64,000 bases of DNA from positions 62,001 to 126,000 of the forward strand of contig NZ_CBDAQN010000002.1 in assembly GCF_965199065.1 (NCBI RefSeq). Reading direction: 5' to 3'. Numbering within the stretch: position 1 is the stretch's first letter; each line of letters starts with the position of its first letter. The notes under the pieces are model-generated. The model worked only from the letters and a program-made list of their open reading frames with translations. It searched no databases and had not been told where the DNA came from. The translations under genes and the position numbers were made by a program. Positions 62,864 to 64,000 of the stretch are shown here, piece by piece. This DNA comes from Acidisoma sp965199065 (GTDB taxonomy: Bacteria; Pseudomonadota; Alphaproteobacteria; Acetobacterales; Acetobacteraceae).

Positions 62864-63477
62864 GCGCCCCCCGCAGCGCGAACCACCGAAGCGCCGGTTT
62901 CACGCTGATGGAGACCCTGGTGTCTCTCATCGTGCTCGGCTTCATCATTGGCGGGCTGGCCCAGGGGATGCGCTTCGGCGTGGACGTCTGGGACCGGCAG
63001 GTGCGTATGGTCGACCGCGATAGCGCGCTCGATACCACCAACCGCATCCTGCGAATGCTGCTTTCGCGCATGGCCGCGGGGGTCGATCCGCGTGTGCCCG
63101 TGGTCGACGGCGACGCTTTCCGGCTGAACTTCACAGCCGAGCTGCCGGTGAACGCGCCGTCCTCTCCGACGCGCCTCGCCGATCTGACGTTGTCGGAGAG
63201 CCAGGACGGCGCGTTCGTGCTGCAATGGACGCCGCACCTGCATGCGCGCCGGCTGACGCCCCCGGTGATGCGGGAGACTGTCCTGCTGGCCGGCGTGCGC
63301 CAGGTCCGCTTTTCCTATTTTCGCGAGCAGACGGCGCATGCGGCGGCCGGCTGGACGACCAGCTGGCGGAGCGCCAACCCGCCGGGTCTCGTGCGTGTTC
63401 ACATCGACTTCCACGATGCGACCAAGCGTTGGCCGGACGTGATTGTCGCCCCGATGTGCGAGGCCAACACGGATTGA
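62860..63477 (+). CDS. gspJ: T2SS-2 minor pseudopilin GspJ
   Basis: A 205-residue pseudopilin with AG-FTLMETLVSLIVLGFIIG and then QGMRFGVDVWDRQ, matching T2SS-1 GspJ. The C-terminal WRSANPPGLVRVHIDFHDA corresponds to WNSPEVPALIRISLTFQHG there. It is the last recognisable T2SS-2 component; a Rieske gene follows after 19 bases. No gspG follows it in the window. Confidence 0.91.
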   Translation: MSAPRSANHRSAGFTLMETLVSLIVLGFIIGGLAQGMRFGVDVWDRQVRMVDRDSALDTTNRILRMLLSRMAAGVDPRVPVVDGDAFRLNFTAELPVNAPSSPTRLADLTLSESQDGAFVLQWTPHLHARRLTPPVMRETVLLAGVRQVRFSYFREQTAHAAAGWTTSWRSANPPGLVRVHIDFHDATKRWPDVIVAPMCEANTD

Positions 63478-63496
63478 AGAGCGAAGGAACGAACAG

Positions 63497-64000
63497 ATGG
63501 TGACATGTCTTGTCTCGCGGCGGCGGGTGCTCGATCTCGGTGTCGGCGCTGCCGCCACGGCCATGATCTCTGAAGGTGCCGAGGCGGCGGCGGGTGCGAC
63601 TGCGGGTGCTCAGCCCGGGGACGCGCTGGTAACAGTCGGTGATGCCGCACATAAGCCGCTGACACCGGGCGCCGTGCGGCGGGGCGCGCCGCCCAGGCTC
63701 ACCTGGCCCATGGACCCGAAAACTGGATTGGTCCGGAGTGGCGCGAAGTTCAACCAGGTGCTGCTGCTCCGCCTGATGGGCGATCGTGATGAGGCGCATG
63801 GCGGCCCGCTCGTCGCCTTCTCGGCTGTCTGCACCCATGCGGGATGCATCGTCTCGGCTTGGCGGGCGGCGGATAGGCTGCTGCTTTGTCCTTGCCACGG
63901 CTCTCAATACGACCCGGCGCGCGCCGCGGCGGTTGTCGCAGGTCCGGCGCCGCTGCCGTTGCCGAACCTGCCGCTCGCGGTGGTCGATGGGCGCGTGACG
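63497..64000 (+). CDS. Tat-signal Rieske [2Fe-2S] protein, cut by the window edge
   Basis: The first 168 residues of a Rieske iron-sulfur protein, with no stop before the right edge. SRRRVLDLGVGAA is a twin-arginine-type signal, as expected for a cofactor loaded before export. The two cluster-binding boxes are complete: CTHAGC near 112-117 and CPCHGS near 131-136. AAGGAA precedes the ATG. The short insertion between the signal and the boxes and the context differ from a bc1 complex; no cytochrome b is visible, though it could lie beyond the edge. The 19-base gap after gspJ suggests co-transcription with T2SS-2. Confidence 0.88.
   Translation, partial: MVTCLVSRRRVLDLGVGAAATAMISEGAEAAAGATAGAQPGDALVTVGDAAHKPLTPGAVRRGAPPRLTWPMDPKTGLVRSGAKFNQVLLLRLMGDRDEAHGGPLVAFSAVCTHAGCIVSAWRAADRLLLCPCHGSQYDPARAAAVVAGPAPLPLPNLPLAVVDGRVT

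Overview
The window is high-GC proteobacterial DNA, most likely from an alphaproteobacterium. Acetobacteraceae or a Beijerinckiaceae/Methylobacteriaceae-type rhizobial lineage are my best guesses, but this is an inference from gene content and no rRNA is present. It appears to lie on a plasmid, megaplasmid or chromid. A repA-parA-parB cassette (about 17.2-20.8 kb, minus strand) carries a run of short direct repeats (GTAC-N5-TCATCGG) upstream of repA and a perfect 18-bp palindrome between parA and parB. No tRNA, rRNA, CRISPR array or intact insertion sequence was seen.

Layout. (1) 0-3.1 kb: cyoA-cyoB of a bo3-type quinol oxidase on the minus strand; cyoC would begin at the left edge. (2) 3.7-15.4 kb: two RND efflux systems. 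One is adaptor plus pump on the plus strand. The other is a full outer-membrane factor, adaptor and pump operon on the minus strand, with a MarR regulator at its end and a divergent TetR regulator at its head. (3) 15.4-16.2 kb: a scar-like stretch holding a DUF421/MFS chimeric remnant. (4) 16.2-21.3 kb: the replication and partition cassette, with a MetX-like hydrolase overlapping parB. (5) 21.3-36.2 kb: an SDR oxidoreductase, an LpoA-like lipoprotein, a prepilin peptidase and a first type II secretion system (T2SS-1: gspE F H I J L M N D K, with gspG on the opposite strand). (6) 34.8-44.8 kb: three Tat-signal ferritin-like proteins, an FkbM methyltransferase, a very large FkbM plus triple-glycosyltransferase protein and a small lytic transglycosylase. 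(7) 45.3-47.3 kb: a secreted phosphoesterase with a possible Pho box. (8) 47.4-64 kb: one long run of tightly packed genes: three SPFH (HflK/HflC-like) membrane proteins, a P1B-type metal ATPase, a second T2SS (T2SS-2: gspN L M D K E F H I J) and a Tat-signal Rieske protein cut by the right edge.

The two T2SS clusters are clear paralogues with the same fine overlaps between genes, but their gene blocks are permuted. T2SS-2 has neither gspG nor gspO inside the window, so it may borrow the major pseudopilin and the peptidase from T2SS-1. The phosphoesterase and the Tat-exported ferritin-like proteins are plausible substrates, because T2SS exports proteins already folded in the periplasm; this is inference from position. 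The least familiar assembly is the SPFH x3, P-type ATPase, T2SS-2 and Rieske gene run, where every SPFH/ATPase junction overlaps by a few bases and the ATPase stop codon overlaps the first T2SS-2 gene.
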